Assembly (NCBI RefSeq): GCF_033947565.1
Contig: NZ_JARPVX010000003.1
Coordinates: 95,234-159,233, forward strand
Source of the DNA: Lichenihabitans sp033947565
GTDB taxonomy: Bacteria > Pseudomonadota > Alphaproteobacteria > Rhizobiales > Beijerinckiaceae
Length of the DNA: 64,000 nt
Reading direction: 5' to 3'
Shown here: positions 35,515 through 44,552 of the stretch, one piece after another
Position numbering within the stretch: position 1 is the stretch's first letter
Layout of the letters: every line of letters starts with the position of its first letter
Translations under genes and position numbers: made by a program
The notes under the pieces: model-generated
The model's input: the letters and a program-made list of their open reading frames with translations, nothing else
Told to the model about the DNA's origin: nothing
The model's database searches: none

Positions 35515-36135
35515 ATGACCATGCGCTTGATCGGCAAGCTCGACTCTCCCTTCGTGCGCCGCGTGGCCGTGTCGCTACACCTGCAAGGGCTGGCGTTCGT
35601 CCACGAAAACCTGTCGGTCTTCGGCGACTACCCGACCTTTGCGGACATCAACCCTGTCGTTAAAGCGCCGACGCTCGTCCTGGACGACGGGACGGTGCTG
35701 CTCGATTCGACGCTGATCCTCGAGGTGGTCGAGCGCATGGCGGCGCCAGACCTGAGGCTTGCGCCGCAGGATCCCAAGGTCTTCGCGCGACACCAACGCA
35801 TCATCGGGCTGGCGCTGGCGGCTTGCGAAAAAACCTTCCAGATCGTTGTCGAAGAAAAGCTTCGGCCGGCCGCGAAACGACATGAACCCTGGCTGGGGCG
35901 CATCGGCGATCAGCTCGTGGCCGCCTACCACTTGCTCGACGAGGCTGTCGTGTGCACGACACCCTGGCTGTCCGGCCCCCGCTTGATGCAAGCCGACATC
36001 ACCGCAGCCATTGCTTGGCGCTTCACGACCGACACCCTACCCGGCCGACTTGCGGCGGCCGATCATCCCCATCTGACTCAGCTTTCGGCAGACGCGGAAG
36101 CCACCGAGGCCTTCCGCGCCATGTCGCCTGCCTGA
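35515..36135 (+). CDS. glutathione S-transferase family protein
   Basis: This 206-residue protein has a thioredoxin-fold N-domain starting MRLIGKLDSPFVRRVAVSLH, with Ser11 and Arg residues at the glutathione site, NPVVKAPTLVLDDG with the cis-Pro, and LDSTLILEVVE (Asp-Ser that hold the gamma-glutamyl group). A helical C-domain follows. The substrate is unknown. A second ATG two codons in (35521) is an equally good start. Confidence 0.87.
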   Translation: MTMRLIGKLDSPFVRRVAVSLHLQGLAFVHENLSVFGDYPTFADINPVVKAPTLVLDDGTVLLDSTLILEVVERMAAPDLRLAPQDPKVFARHQRIIGLALAACEKTFQIVVEEKLRPAAKRHEPWLGRIGDQLVAAYHLLDEAVVCTTPWLSGPRLMQADITAAIAWRFTTDTLPGRLAAADHPHLTQLSADAEATEAFRAMSPA

Positions 36136-36241
36136 CACGCATCAAAGGTGGCTTGACGCGGCCCCGACGCTCCGCTTAGCCGCTAGGGAGCCGTCTCATA
36201 CCGGCCAAAAAAGAAGCAGTATCAGGGGAGACGCGTCCGCA

Positions 36242-37534
36242 ATGGGTTCGGAAAGCCGCCAAACCAGCCAGACCCGACCGGCCACGAGTCGCATCATGCT
36301 GGCGAGCCTCGTGGGCACGACGATCGAGTTCTACGACTTCTACATCTACGGCACGGCCGCGGCGCTGGTGGTCGGCAGCACCTTCTTTCCGGGCGGCGAC
36401 CCTGCCCTACAGGCGCTCAGCGCCTTCCTGACCTTCGGCATCGCCTTCATGGCGCGGCCGATCGGTTCGGTGCTGTTCGGCCATTTCGGCGACCGTGTCG
36501 GCCGCAAATCGACGCTGGTGGGCTCGATGCTGGTGATGGGGGTGGCCACGACCTTGATCGGTGCCCTGCCGGGTTACGCACAGGCCGGCGTCGCGGCACC
36601 GATCCTGTTATGCCTGCTCCGCCTACTGCAGGGCATCGGCCTCGGCGGCGAATGGGGCGGCGCGGCGCTGATCGCCACCGAAAACGCGCCGAAGCGGCAA
36701 CGCGCCTGGTTCGGCATGTTTCCCCAACTCGGGCCGCCGTTGGGATTCCTAATGGCGAATGGCTTTTTCCTCGCCCTCCTGTTCACCCTCGGCGAGGGCG
36801 ATTTCCTGCGCTACGGCTGGCGCATCCCGTTCCTGGCCAGCGCCGTGCTGGTCGCCGTCGGCCTCTACGTCCGGGTCAGCTTGAGCGAAACGCCGGCCTT
36901 CGTGGCTGCGGCCGAGCAAGGCCAGCGGGCCCGCGTGCCGATCTGGGAGGTGTTGCGGCACCATGGCGTGCCGCTGATCCAGGGCTCGCTCGCCATGGTG
37001 GTGTGCTATGCCTTGTTCTACATGTCGACCGTCTTCGCGCTCGGCTACGGCACCAGCGTCGGACACATCCCCAAGCTCGACTTCCTCGGGCTACTCTGCA
37101 TCGCAGTGTTGTTCATGGCCCTGGCGACGCCGATCTCGGCACTGCTGGCCGACAGGCTCGGACGCCGGCCAGTGTTGCTTGCCGGCTGCGCCGCGGCGGC
37201 CTTGTCGGGCCTCGGCCTGCCGCGCCTGCTTGGCAGCGGCGACCCGTTCAAGACGTTGGTGTTCTTGTCGATGGAACTGGCGCTGATGGGCTTCACCTTT
37301 GCGCCGATGGGGGCCCTGCTGCCGGAGCTGTTTCCCACCCGGGTTCGCTACACGGGAGCCTCGACGGCCTATAACCTCGGCGGCATTTTGGGGGCTTCGC
37401 TGGCACCGTCGATCGCCCAGGTGCTATCGCAGCATGGCGGGCTGCCGTGGGTCGGCAATTACATCTCGGTGGCGGCCCTGATCAGCTTCCTGGCCGTGCT
37501 CAGCATGTCGGAAACCCGGTCGCGCAACCTGTAG
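36242..37534 (+). CDS. MFS metabolite:proton symporter (MHS family)
   Basis: This 430-residue protein has about 12 helices. MLASLVGTTIEFYDFYIYGT at the N-terminus, RPIGSVLFGHFGDRVGRKST after helix 2 and LLRLLQGIGLGGEWGGAALI are the signature of MHS symporters such as ShiA, ProP and KgtP, which import organic acids or osmolytes with protons. The exact solute cannot be told. AGGGGAGA lies upstream of the ATG. It is convergent with the helix-hairpin-helix gene. Confidence 0.9.
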   Translation: MGSESRQTSQTRPATSRIMLASLVGTTIEFYDFYIYGTAAALVVGSTFFPGGDPALQALSAFLTFGIAFMARPIGSVLFGHFGDRVGRKSTLVGSMLVMGVATTLIGALPGYAQAGVAAPILLCLLRLLQGIGLGGEWGGAALIATENAPKRQRAWFGMFPQLGPPLGFLMANGFFLALLFTLGEGDFLRYGWRIPFLASAVLVAVGLYVRVSLSETPAFVAAAEQGQRARVPIWEVLRHHGVPLIQGSLAMVVCYALFYMSTVFALGYGTSVGHIPKLDFLGLLCIAVLFMALATPISALLADRLGRRPVLLAGCAAAALSGLGLPRLLGSGDPFKTLVFLSMELALMGFTFAPMGALLPELFPTRVRYTGASTAYNLGGILGASLAPSIAQVLSQHGGLPWVGNYISVAALISFLAVLSMSETRSRNL

Positions 37535-37540
37535 GAGATT

Positions 37541-37560
37541 GGCAGCCGGACGAGGCTGCC
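37541..37560. terminator. stem-loop between convergent MFS and HHH genes
   Basis: GGCAGCC (37541-37547) pairs with GGCTGCC (37554-37560) around a 6-nt loop in the 29-bp gap between convergent genes. There is no clear T-run, so it is a weak or bidirectional terminator at best. Confidence 0.45.
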
Positions 37561-37563
37561 CGC

Positions 37564-38163
37564 CTAGTCGACGCTGACGCGCGACTGGATCTTCTGAAAA
37601 TCGCTCAAGCGCAGAACGCGCTTGTTGATGAGGTCCTTCACCGACCGATAGGGCCGATGGCTGACGATCGTATGGCCGATCCGCCCTGCCCCGGGCAGGT
37701 GATCCAGCACGCTGGCCGATGCCGTGTTAATGTTGATCAGCCCCGATTTCGCCGCGCCGTCGGGCGCTGGGGTCGCGTCTTCCACGAGCGCGACCTGCTG
37801 GTCACTCGCGGCCTTGGCGGGAGTTGGGTCCACGGCAGCCGGTGCCGGCTCGGGCACGATCGCGGCCGGCGCAGGATCGACAAGCGCCATGGGCTGAACG
37901 GGCGCCACAGGCTCGCTGGCTGCGGGCGCCGGAGCCGAAGCGGGTGCGGCCTCGGCACCCGATTTCAGCGCAGCAAGCCGCAGCAGCTTGGCCTTGTCGT
38001 CCTGGCTCGAAGCCTCGCCGGAGGTGCCGACCACTGGGGTTGAGATGGCGCCCCAGGGCGTCGCTTGGGCGGTGCCGCGATGCATCCAATAGGACGCCGA
38101 TCCGAACAGGAGCGCCCCGAGCGCCAGGGTCGAGACCGAGCCGATCGCCAGTCGTGCCGTCAC
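37564..38163 (-). CDS. membrane-anchored helix-hairpin-helix (ComEA-like) protein
   Basis: This 199-residue protein has an N-terminal hydrophobic anchor (about 5-26), an 80-residue Ala/Pro/Val-rich linker, and a C-terminal HhH domain: INTASASVLDHLPGAGRIG (about 143-161) and SHRPYRSVKDLINKRVL. ComEA-type HhH domains bind double-stranded DNA without sequence preference, and this layout suggests a tethered periplasmic DNA binder. No other competence genes are nearby, so uptake is only a guess. It starts at GTG with GAGGGAGC upstream and is divergent from putA. Confidence 0.8.
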   Translation of the reverse strand: MTARLAIGSVSTLALGALLFGSASYWMHRGTAQATPWGAISTPVVGTSGEASSQDDKAKLLRLAALKSGAEAAPASAPAPAASEPVAPVQPMALVDPAPAAIVPEPAPAAVDPTPAKAASDQQVALVEDATPAPDGAAKSGLININTASASVLDHLPGAGRIGHTIVSHRPYRSVKDLINKRVLRLSDFQKIQSRVSVD

Positions 38164-38305
38164 TATACTGCTCCCTCGCTACGCCCTCTGAGAGGCGCTT
38201 CTGCACAGGAACTGTGCCCGGATGTGGGCAGAAAATTAAACAAGTGTGGATGGTTCGGTCAACCGAGAGCCACCCGAATCGGGCGAGCGCCTTCGAGCGC
38301 CCCGG

Positions 38306-38353
38306 CGTTTTCGGCAAATTGCGGGTTGCGACGTTTTCTGCTAACGGGTTGCG
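38306..38353. promoter_or_regulatory. tandem repeats upstream of putA, candidate PutA operators
   Basis: GGGTTGCG occurs at 38323-38330 and 38346-38353, and CGTTTTC at 38306-38312 and 38332-38338, making an interleaved direct repeat of about 23-26 bp just before putA. E. coli PutA binds GTTGCA-like sites through its ribbon-helix-helix domain; the GTTGC core fits, so autoregulation is plausible. Confidence 0.4.
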
Positions 38354-38378
38354 CCTACACGAGCGAGTGAGGGTGGCG

Positions 38379-41300
38379 ATGGCGAGCACGACGATCGGGG
38401 TCAAGGTCGACGACGACCTCAGGGCGCGTCTCAAATCTGCCGCGCAGACCGCCGGTCTCACCCCACACGGCTTGATCAAACAGTCGATCGTGTCGACCGT
38501 CGAGGCCTGGGAGGACGGCACGACGGGGCGCAACCCAACCGGCGGGAACGGTGCCACCCATCGATCCCGACCCTTCCTGGACTTCGTGCAGGACCTGCAG
38601 CCGCAGAGCGTCCTCAGGGCCAAGATCACGGCCGCTTATCGCACGCCCGAGCCGGAATCCGTGCCGTTGTTGTGTGCCGAAGCGCGCCTGCCTCCGGGGC
38701 TCGCCAGCAAGGCCGATGGGACGGCCCGCAAGCTGGTGGCCGACCTGCGGGCGAAGACGAGGCGCGGCGGCGTCGAAGGCCTGCTGCAGGAATATTCGCT
38801 TTCGAGTCAGGAAGGCGTGGCGCTGATGTGCCTGGCCGAGGCGCTGCTGCGCATTCCCGACCGCACCACGCGCGATGCGCTGATCCGCGACAAGATCGCG
38901 CTCGGCGACTGGACCAGCCACGTTGGCCAAAGCCCGTCGGTCTTCGTCAATGCCGCAACCTGGGGCCTCGTGGTCACCGGCAAGCTCACCGCGACCGCCA
39001 GCGAGGCGGGCCTCGGCACGGCTTTGACGCGGCTGATCGGCAAGGGCGGCGAGCCGCTGATCCGGCGCGGCACCGATCTCGCCATGCGGATGATGGGCGA
39101 GCAATTCGTCACCGGCCAGACCATCGGCGAAGCGCTGGCCAACAGCCGCAAGCATGAAGGGCGCGGCTTCCGGTATTCCTATGACATGCTGGGCGAGGCC
39201 GCCACGACGGCCGCCGACGCCGACCGCTATTGCCGCGATTACGAGCAGGCCATCCACGCCATCGGGGCCGCCTCGCACGGGCGCGGCATCTATGAGGGGC
39301 CCGGCATCTCGATCAAGCTGTCGGCACTGCACCCGCGCTATTCCCGGGCTCAGCGCGACCGGGTAATGACCGAGCTGCTGCCGCGCGTACTCGGCCTCGC
39401 TGTTCTGGCGCGCCGCTACGACATCGGCCTCAACATCGACGCCGAGGAGGCCGACCGGCTGGAACTGTCGCTCGACCTGTTGGAGGCCCTGTGTTTCGCG
39501 CCCGAGCTAAGCGGCTGGAACGGCATCGGTTTCGTGGTGCAGGCCTATCAAAAGCGCGCGCCCTTCGTGCTCGACTTCATCGTCGATCTGGCGCGCCGCT
39601 CGAGCCACCGGCTGATGATCCGGCTGGTGAAGGGCGCCTATTGGGACAGCGAGATCAAGCGCGCCCAGGTGGACGGGCTCGAAGGCTTCCCAGTCTACAC
39701 GCGGAAGCTCTACACGGACCTGTCGTATCTGGCCTGCGCCCGCAAGCTGCTGAAGGCGCCGGATGCCGTGTTCCCGCAATTCGCCACCCACAACGCCCAG
39801 ACGCTGGCGGCCATTCACGCTGCGGCGGGCGAGAACTTCTACCTCGGCCAATACGAGTTCCAGTGCCTGCACGGCATGGGCGAACCGCTTTACGACGAGG
39901 TGGTGGGCCGCGAGAAGCTGAACCGCCCCTGCCGCATCTACGCACCCGTCGGCACCCACGAAACGCTCTTAGCTTATCTGGTGCGCCGCCTGCTGGAGAA
40001 CGGCGCCAACACCTCCTTCGTCAATCGCATCGCCGACCCGTCGGTGTCGATCGACGACCTCGTGGCCGACCCGGTCGGGGTGGCGGAAGCCATGGAGGTG
40101 GTTGGCGCCCCGCATCCGAAGATCGCCGCGCCACGCGACCTGTTCGGCGCCGAGCGGCCGAATGCGGCGGGGCTCGACCTGTCGAACGAGCAGCGCCTGG
40201 CGGCCCTCGCCGGAACGCTGATGGCAGGAACCGCATCGCCGTGGCAGGCCGCGCCCCTGCTGGGTCACGACCCTGCCCCCGACCGCCCGGCCGAGCCGGT
40301 TCGCAATCCGGCTGACCGCTTCGACATCGTCGGCGTGGTGATCGAGGCAACAGCCGAGGAGGCCGACCGCGCTTTTGCGGCGGCCGAAGGCGCGGCCGGC
40401 ATCTGGCACGCCACCCCGGTGGGGGCGCGGGCCGCCTGCCTGCGCCGGGCGGCCGACATCATGGAAGGCCGCATGCCGGCCCTGATCGGCCTGCTGGTGC
40501 GCGAGGCCGGCAAATCCTTCGCCAATGCCATCGCGGAGGTGCGCGAGGCCGTGGATTTCCTCCGCTATTACGCCGGCCAGGCCGAGCGGGATTTTGCCAA
40601 CGCTCATGAGCGCCCGCTTGGCCCGGTGGTCTGCATCAGCCCGTGGAATTTTCCACTGGCGATCTTCACCGGCCAGGTGGCGGCTGCCCTTGCGGCCGGC
40701 AATCCCGTGTTGGCGAAGCCGGCCGAGGAAACGCCGCTGGTGGCCGCACGGGCGGTCGAGATGCTGCGCGAGGCGGGCGTGCCGCCGGCCGCCATCCAGT
40801 TGCTGCCTGGCGCCGGCGCTGTCGGGGCGAGCCTCGTGGCCGACCGACGCTGCCGCGGCGTGTTGTTCACCGGCTCGACCGATGTGGCACGCCTGATCCA
40901 GCGCGGGCTCGCCACCCGGCTCAGCCCCGACGGCCACACCATCCCCTTCGTGGCCGAAACCGGCGGCCTCAACGCCATGGTGGTGGATTCGTCCGCGCTG
41001 GCCGAACAGGTGGTGGCCGACGTGCTGTCCTCGGCCTTTGACTCCGCCGGGCAACGTTGTTCGGCGCTGCGGTTGTTGTGCCTGCAGGAGGATATCGCGG
41101 ACCGCACCCTGGCGATGTTGAAGGGCGCCATGGCGGAGCTCGCGACCGGCAATCCGGATCGATTGGCGACCGATGTCGGGCCGGTCATCTCGGCGGACGC
41201 GCGCGACGGCATCCTGGCCCATATCGAAGCCGCACGGGCCAAGGGTTGGCCGGTGCATGCCGCCACGCTGCCGGATGCTTGCGGGGCCGGCACCTTCGTG

Positions 41301-42221
41301 GCGCCGACGCTGATCGAGCTCGATCACGTGGCCGACCTCACCCGCGAAGTCTTCGGCCCGGTGCTGCATGTGGTGCGCTATCGCCGGCAGGACCTCGACG
41401 GCGTGCTGGATGCCATCCGGGCCACGGGCTTCGGCCTGACCTTCGGGCTTCACACCCGGCTTGATGAGACCATCGCCCATGTGACGGCCCGGGTCGGGGC
41501 CGGCAATATCTACATCAACCGCAACATCGTCGGCGCCGTGGTGGGCGTGCAGCCGTTCGGCGGCAACGGCCTGTCGGGGACGGGCCCCAAGGCAGGTGGC
41601 CCGCTTTATGTGAAGCGCCTTGTCCAGGTTGCACCGGCGGAAACGGGGCCGGTTGCCAGCACCCCGGTTGGGGGCGCGGTGGGCTCCTATGCCCATTGGC
41701 TCCAGAAGCGCGGCCAGATCGCCGAGGCTCGCATGGTCGAGACGATCGGGGCAGCGTCCCACAGGCTCGAGCGCGTCAGCCTGCCTGGCCCGGTCGGCGA
41801 GGTGAACCTGTATGGGACGAAGCCGAGCGGCCTGATTTTGGCGCGCGTCCGCTCCGAGGCCGGTCTCGCGGCCGCCCTGGCGTCCTGCCTCGTGACGGGC
41901 AACACCATCAAGATCGAGGCGCCGCAGGGATTGCTGGACCAACTGTCCACCCTGCCGCCCGCGTTGCGGGCCTCGTTGATCGAGGACGACGCGGACGACA
42001 TCGCGGCCGTCCTGTTCGAGGGGGACGGTGACGCCCTGCTGGCCACCAACGGGGAGATGGCGGCGCGTGATGGCGCCGTCGTGCCGGTTTATGGCGTCCA
42101 GGGCGACGGCCTGCTGGCGGGGCGCGAAGCCTTTCCGCTGGAGCGGTTGCTCGAAGAGGTCGTGATCAGCACCAACACGGCGGCGGCTGGGGGCAACGCC
42201 AGCCTGATGACCATCGGCTGA
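38379..42221 (+). CDS. putA: trifunctional PutA: RHH repressor, proline dehydrogenase, P5C dehydrogenase
   Basis: This 1280-residue protein starts with a ribbon-helix-helix domain (IGVKVDDDLRARLKSAA, residues 6-45). The FAD proline dehydrogenase barrel follows (GPGISIKLSALHPRYS about 308, MIRLVKGAYWDSEIKRAQ, YEFQCLHGMGEPLYDEVVG about 490). Then comes the aldehyde dehydrogenase half (CISPWNFPLAIFTGQ about 750, ETGGLNAMVVDSSA, catalytic Cys894 in DSAGQRCSALR) and a C-terminal lid-like domain. It turns proline into glutamate with channelling of P5C, passing electrons to quinone. With the RHH domain it can leave the membrane and repress its own gene. The ATG at 38379 follows GAGGGTGG; the frame stays open to 37824 only as antisense of the HhH gene. 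Confidence 0.96.
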   Translation: MASTTIGVKVDDDLRARLKSAAQTAGLTPHGLIKQSIVSTVEAWEDGTTGRNPTGGNGATHRSRPFLDFVQDLQPQSVLRAKITAAYRTPEPESVPLLCAEARLPPGLASKADGTARKLVADLRAKTRRGGVEGLLQEYSLSSQEGVALMCLAEALLRIPDRTTRDALIRDKIALGDWTSHVGQSPSVFVNAATWGLVVTGKLTATASEAGLGTALTRLIGKGGEPLIRRGTDLAMRMMGEQFVTGQTIGEALANSRKHEGRGFRYSYDMLGEAATTAADADRYCRDYEQAIHAIGAASHGRGIYEGPGISIKLSALHPRYSRAQRDRVMTELLPRVLGLAVLARRYDIGLNIDAEEADRLELSLDLLEALCFAPELSGWNGIGFVVQAYQKRAPFVLDFIVDLARRSSHRLMIRLVKGAYWDSEIKRAQVDGLEGFPVYTRKLYTDLSYLACARKLLKAPDAVFPQFATHNAQTLAAIHAAAGENFYLGQYEFQCLHGMGEPLYDEVVGREKLNRPCRIYAPVGTHETLLAYLVRRLLENGANTSFVNRIADPSVSIDDLVADPVGVAEAMEVVGAPHPKIAAPRDLFGAERPNAAGLDLSNEQRLAALAGTLMAGTASPWQAAPLLGHDPAPDRPAEPVRNPADRFDIVGVVIEATAEEADRAFAAAEGAAGIWHATPVGARAACLRRAADIMEGRMPALIGLLVREAGKSFANAIAEVREAVDFLRYYAGQAERDFANAHERPLGPVVCISPWNFPLAIFTGQVAAALAAGNPVLAKPAEETPLVAARAVEMLREAGVPPAAIQLLPGAGAVGASLVADRRCRGVLFTGSTDVARLIQRGLATRLSPDGHTIPFVAETGGLNAMVVDSSALAEQVVADVLSSAFDSAGQRCSALRLLCLQEDIADRTLAMLKGAMAELATGNPDRLATDVGPVISADARDGILAHIEAARAKGWPVHAATLPDACGAGTFVAPTLIELDHVADLTREVFGPVLHVVRYRRQDLDGVLDAIRATGFGLTFGLHTRLDETIAHVTARVGAGNIYINRNIVGAVVGVQPFGGNGLSGTGPKAGGPLYVKRLVQVAPAETGPVASTPVGGAVGSYAHWLQKRGQIAEARMVETIGAASHRLERVSLPGPVGEVNLYGTKPSGLILARVRSEAGLAAALASCLVTGNTIKIEAPQGLLDQLSTLPPALRASLIEDDADDIAAVLFEGDGDALLATNGEMAARDGAVVPVYGVQGDGLLAGREAFPLERLLEEVVISTNTAAAGGNASLMTIG

Positions 42222-42224
42222 AGC

Positions 42225-42241
42225 CGTGGCCTCAGGCCACG
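42225..42241. terminator. small hairpin at the putA / GAF-GGDEF convergent junction
   Basis: CGTGGCC-TCA-GGCCACG is a perfect 7-bp stem that covers the last codons of the minus-strand gene and the 10-bp gap after putA. There is no T-run. Confidence 0.35.
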
Positions 42242-43200
42242 CGCGGCACAGCCGGCGGCGCGGCCGACACCACACGGGCGTCCGCGGCGGCGCGGCTCAA
42301 CAGTATGTCGAGTTCACCGGGGATGCCGGTGGGCTTGGCGGAGGCCAGCCCCAGGGTCAGGCCCGACAGGCCCAAACCCGCCTGACCCCACCCCTGCTCG
42401 AGGCGACGGGCCAGGCGATCGGACAGCACCCGGGCACCGGCTTCGGCTGTGTCGGTGAGCAGTATCGCAAAGCTGTCCGCGCCGGTGCGGCCGAAACAAT
42501 CGCGCTGGCGCACCTGGGTGCGGCCGAGGTCGGCCATCTGGCGGAGCGCGAGGCTGCCGAGCCCACGGCTCCGCTCCTCGAGGGCGGCCCGCAATGGTGC
42601 GAGGTCGAGCGTGACAAGGCTGACCCACTGCCGGCCAGGGCGGCTCACCGCCATCAAGCGACGCGATTGATCCAGAAAGGCGTCATGGTCGAGCGCGCCG
42701 GTGCTCCCGTCCTGCCGGGCACGACGGCCTTGCGTCAGAAGCGCCTCGATGGCGAGCGCGGCCGCGGCGAGCCGCTCCGCCGCGGCCGCGAACGACCGAG
42801 GAACCCGATCCGCCACATAAAGGACGCCCAGCACCTCGTCCTCTGGGCTGACGATCCGCAGGCCGGCAAAGCTGCGCACCGGTGGCACGCCCGGCAGCGC
42901 AGAATCCTGGTCCTCGGGCGGGCTTTGGCCGTCGTCATGCATGAAGGCGGGTCCGCCCGTCACCATGCGCTCCAGCAGGCCGCGCTCACGCGGGCTTTCG
43001 GGGTCGATCGCGCCGACGCCGGCCTTGGCCCAGAAGCGGCGCGCATCCGCAAACACCAATTGGGCAATCGGTGCCTCGCAGGCCTGGGCGAGATCGGCCA
43101 GCACGCCATCGAAGGCCGGATCGGACGGGGTGTCCAGCACGCCGCACCGGTAGAGCCTGGACAGGCGCGTGAATTCCGAACTCACGATGCGGGTCTGCAT
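42232..43200 (-). CDS. GAF-domain protein with degenerate GGDEF domain
   Basis: This 322-residue cytoplasmic protein has an N-terminal GAF sensor domain (about 15-150; GVLDTPSDPAFDGVLADLAQ and RSFAGLRIVSPEDEVLGVLY are typical). A GGDEF-like domain (about 165-310) follows, where the signature is RTGADSFAI instead of GG(D/E)EF. Diguanylate cyclase activity is therefore unlikely; the domain may bind GTP or c-di-GMP or act in dimerisation. The ligand of the GAF domain is unknown. It overlaps the putA terminator region. Confidence 0.78.
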   Translation of the reverse strand: MQTRIVSSEFTRLSRLYRCGVLDTPSDPAFDGVLADLAQACEAPIAQLVFADARRFWAKAGVGAIDPESPRERGLLERMVTGGPAFMHDDGQSPPEDQDSALPGVPPVRSFAGLRIVSPEDEVLGVLYVADRVPRSFAAAAERLAAAALAIEALLTQGRRARQDGSTGALDHDAFLDQSRRLMAVSRPGRQWVSLVTLDLAPLRAALEERSRGLGSLALRQMADLGRTQVRQRDCFGRTGADSFAILLTDTAEAGARVLSDRLARRLEQGWGQAGLGLSGLTLGLASAKPTGIPGELDILLSRAAADARVVSAAPPAVPRVA

Positions 43201-43394
43201 GCTCGTTCTCTCGGGTCGAAGAAGGTCGCCCCAGAAGCCCCATAACCTCCTTCAGGGGCCTGCAAACGATCGTTCAAATGCGATGCAAATCCCGCTTTAT
43301 CGTCCGGGCCCGACGCCGACGGTTGACCCTGGGGCCAGGGTGACCCAAGCCTCGCACCACGTTTCCTGAAAAACCAACACGATCAAGCCACCGC

Positions 43395-44213
43395 ATGTCC
43401 GACACGCCGCCCGTTCCTGCTCGACAAACCCCGATGCGGGTGACGGCGCGTGCGCTGGCGCTCGGCGCCCGCCTCGACGCCCATGGGCTCGAGCGCCCCG
43501 ATACGATCTCCTCGACGCCTCTTGCCTTTCATGTCGGCACTTCGGGCTTCGTGGCGTTGTACAGGTTCGGCGTGGCGGTGCTGGTCGGCCTGTCACCCGT
43601 CGAGGAAGACGATTTCATCCGACAGATCAAGGCCCGGGTGTCGGGCGAGCGCGATCGCGTCGATGATGAAACCGCCGTCCTGGAGGTGTCTGCCGACGGC
43701 GACGACCGCATCTCGCCCGGCGGCCCGATCGGCATGCGGGACCTGTCGCCGCAACGGTTGCTGGTGGTGGCCGACGGCCTCGCCAAAAGTGTCTCGCTCG
43801 GGCGCGACGAGCGGGAGGTGAATGGCGTGCTCGATGTCATCGAGCCCTTCGCGGCCGGGTTGAGCCGCACCGGGCGGCCGCCGGGCACACGCCGCACCAT
43901 GCTGATGCTGATTGGCCAGGCCCTGCTGGTGCAGCACCGCGTGGCCGGCCGGGTCGCCGTGGAAGAGAAACCCGACGTGTTGTGGGACCGCCCCGACCTC
44001 GAACGGCTTTATGCCCGGGTCGAGGACGAATACGAATTGCAGGAGCGCACCCGCACGCTTAAGCGCAAGCTCGACGTCATCGTCGAGACCGCCCATGCCC
44101 TGACGGATGTGATCGAGGCCGATCGCGCGACGCGGCTCGAGGCCACCATCGTGGTGCTGATCGTCTTCGAGATCGCCCTGACGGTGATCCAGATGACGCT
44201 GTTCCACCACTGA
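43395..44213 (+). CDS. RMD1/YagE-family (DUF155) protein
   Basis: This 272-residue protein has ARALALGARLDAHGLER near the N-terminus, GTSGFVALYRFGVAVLVGLSP, LVVADGLAKSVSLGRDEREV (about 125-144) and a coiled region before one C-terminal membrane helix (IVVLIVFEIALTVIQMTLF). This is the RMD1 family, known from yeast meiotic division and mitochondrial proteins (RMND1); the bacterial role is unknown. It is probably anchored by its tail to the inner membrane. An inverted repeat ACCCTGG-GG-CCAGGGT (43326-43341) lies 54 bp upstream of its start. Confidence 0.85.
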   Translation: MSDTPPVPARQTPMRVTARALALGARLDAHGLERPDTISSTPLAFHVGTSGFVALYRFGVAVLVGLSPVEEDDFIRQIKARVSGERDRVDDETAVLEVSADGDDRISPGGPIGMRDLSPQRLLVVADGLAKSVSLGRDEREVNGVLDVIEPFAAGLSRTGRPPGTRRTMLMLIGQALLVQHRVAGRVAVEEKPDVLWDRPDLERLYARVEDEYELQERTRTLKRKLDVIVETAHALTDVIEADRATRLEATIVVLIVFEIALTVIQMTLFHH

Positions 44214-44351
44214 TCACCCAGCAAATCCGGCCAACCAACAGGAAACCTGTGTCAATCCGATACGTTACTGAGCCGCGGTAACCATTTCTTCAGATCGATG
44301 GCAACAATGCGCTCCAAATCGGTTAATTTTCATCCCAACGGAGGTCTCGAT

Positions 44352-44552
44352 ATGTTGAGCAGCGTTGTTAATCAGTGCCTGTCCTTGGCGCTCACCTCCG
44401 CCAGCCGGCAGATGAGCCTGGTGGGCAGCAGGGCTACGGGCCGCGCCCGTTGGCAGGCCCCGCTTGCCGCTTATCCGCGGCTGATCGCCGTGATGGCCCA
44501 GGCAGACCGTGAGGGCATGATCTCCAGCCGGCGTCGCCTTTCGGCTTATTGA
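44352..44552 (+). CDS. small hypothetical protein, 66 residues
   Basis: A perfect GGAGGT (44340-44345) lies 6 nt before the ATG at 44352. The 66-residue product MLSSVVNQCLSLALTSASRQ... is slightly amphipathic and ends with a basic RRRLSAY. The strong ribosome site and the lack of another use for this stretch argue for a real gene. The frame opens at 44298 but that start has no such site. It overlaps the 3' end of miaA by 7 nt on the opposite strand. Function unknown. Confidence 0.6.
   Translation: MLSSVVNQCLSLALTSASRQMSLVGSRATGRARWQAPLAAYPRLIAVMAQADREGMISSRRRLSAY

Noticed and set aside
37824..38378. N-terminal extension of PutA by 185 residues
   Set aside because: The frame is open but it is the antisense of the helix-hairpin-helix gene, lacks a ribosome site and the RHH domain begins right after the ATG at 38379.
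39969..42275. 768-residue minus-strand frame
   Set aside because: It is entirely antisense to putA, with His/Gly/Arg-rich composition typical of GC-rich shadow frames.
43326..43341. ACCCTGG-GG-CCAGGGT inverted repeat as a terminator or operator
   Set aside because: It has no T-run and no linked regulator; I mention it only with the RMD1 gene.
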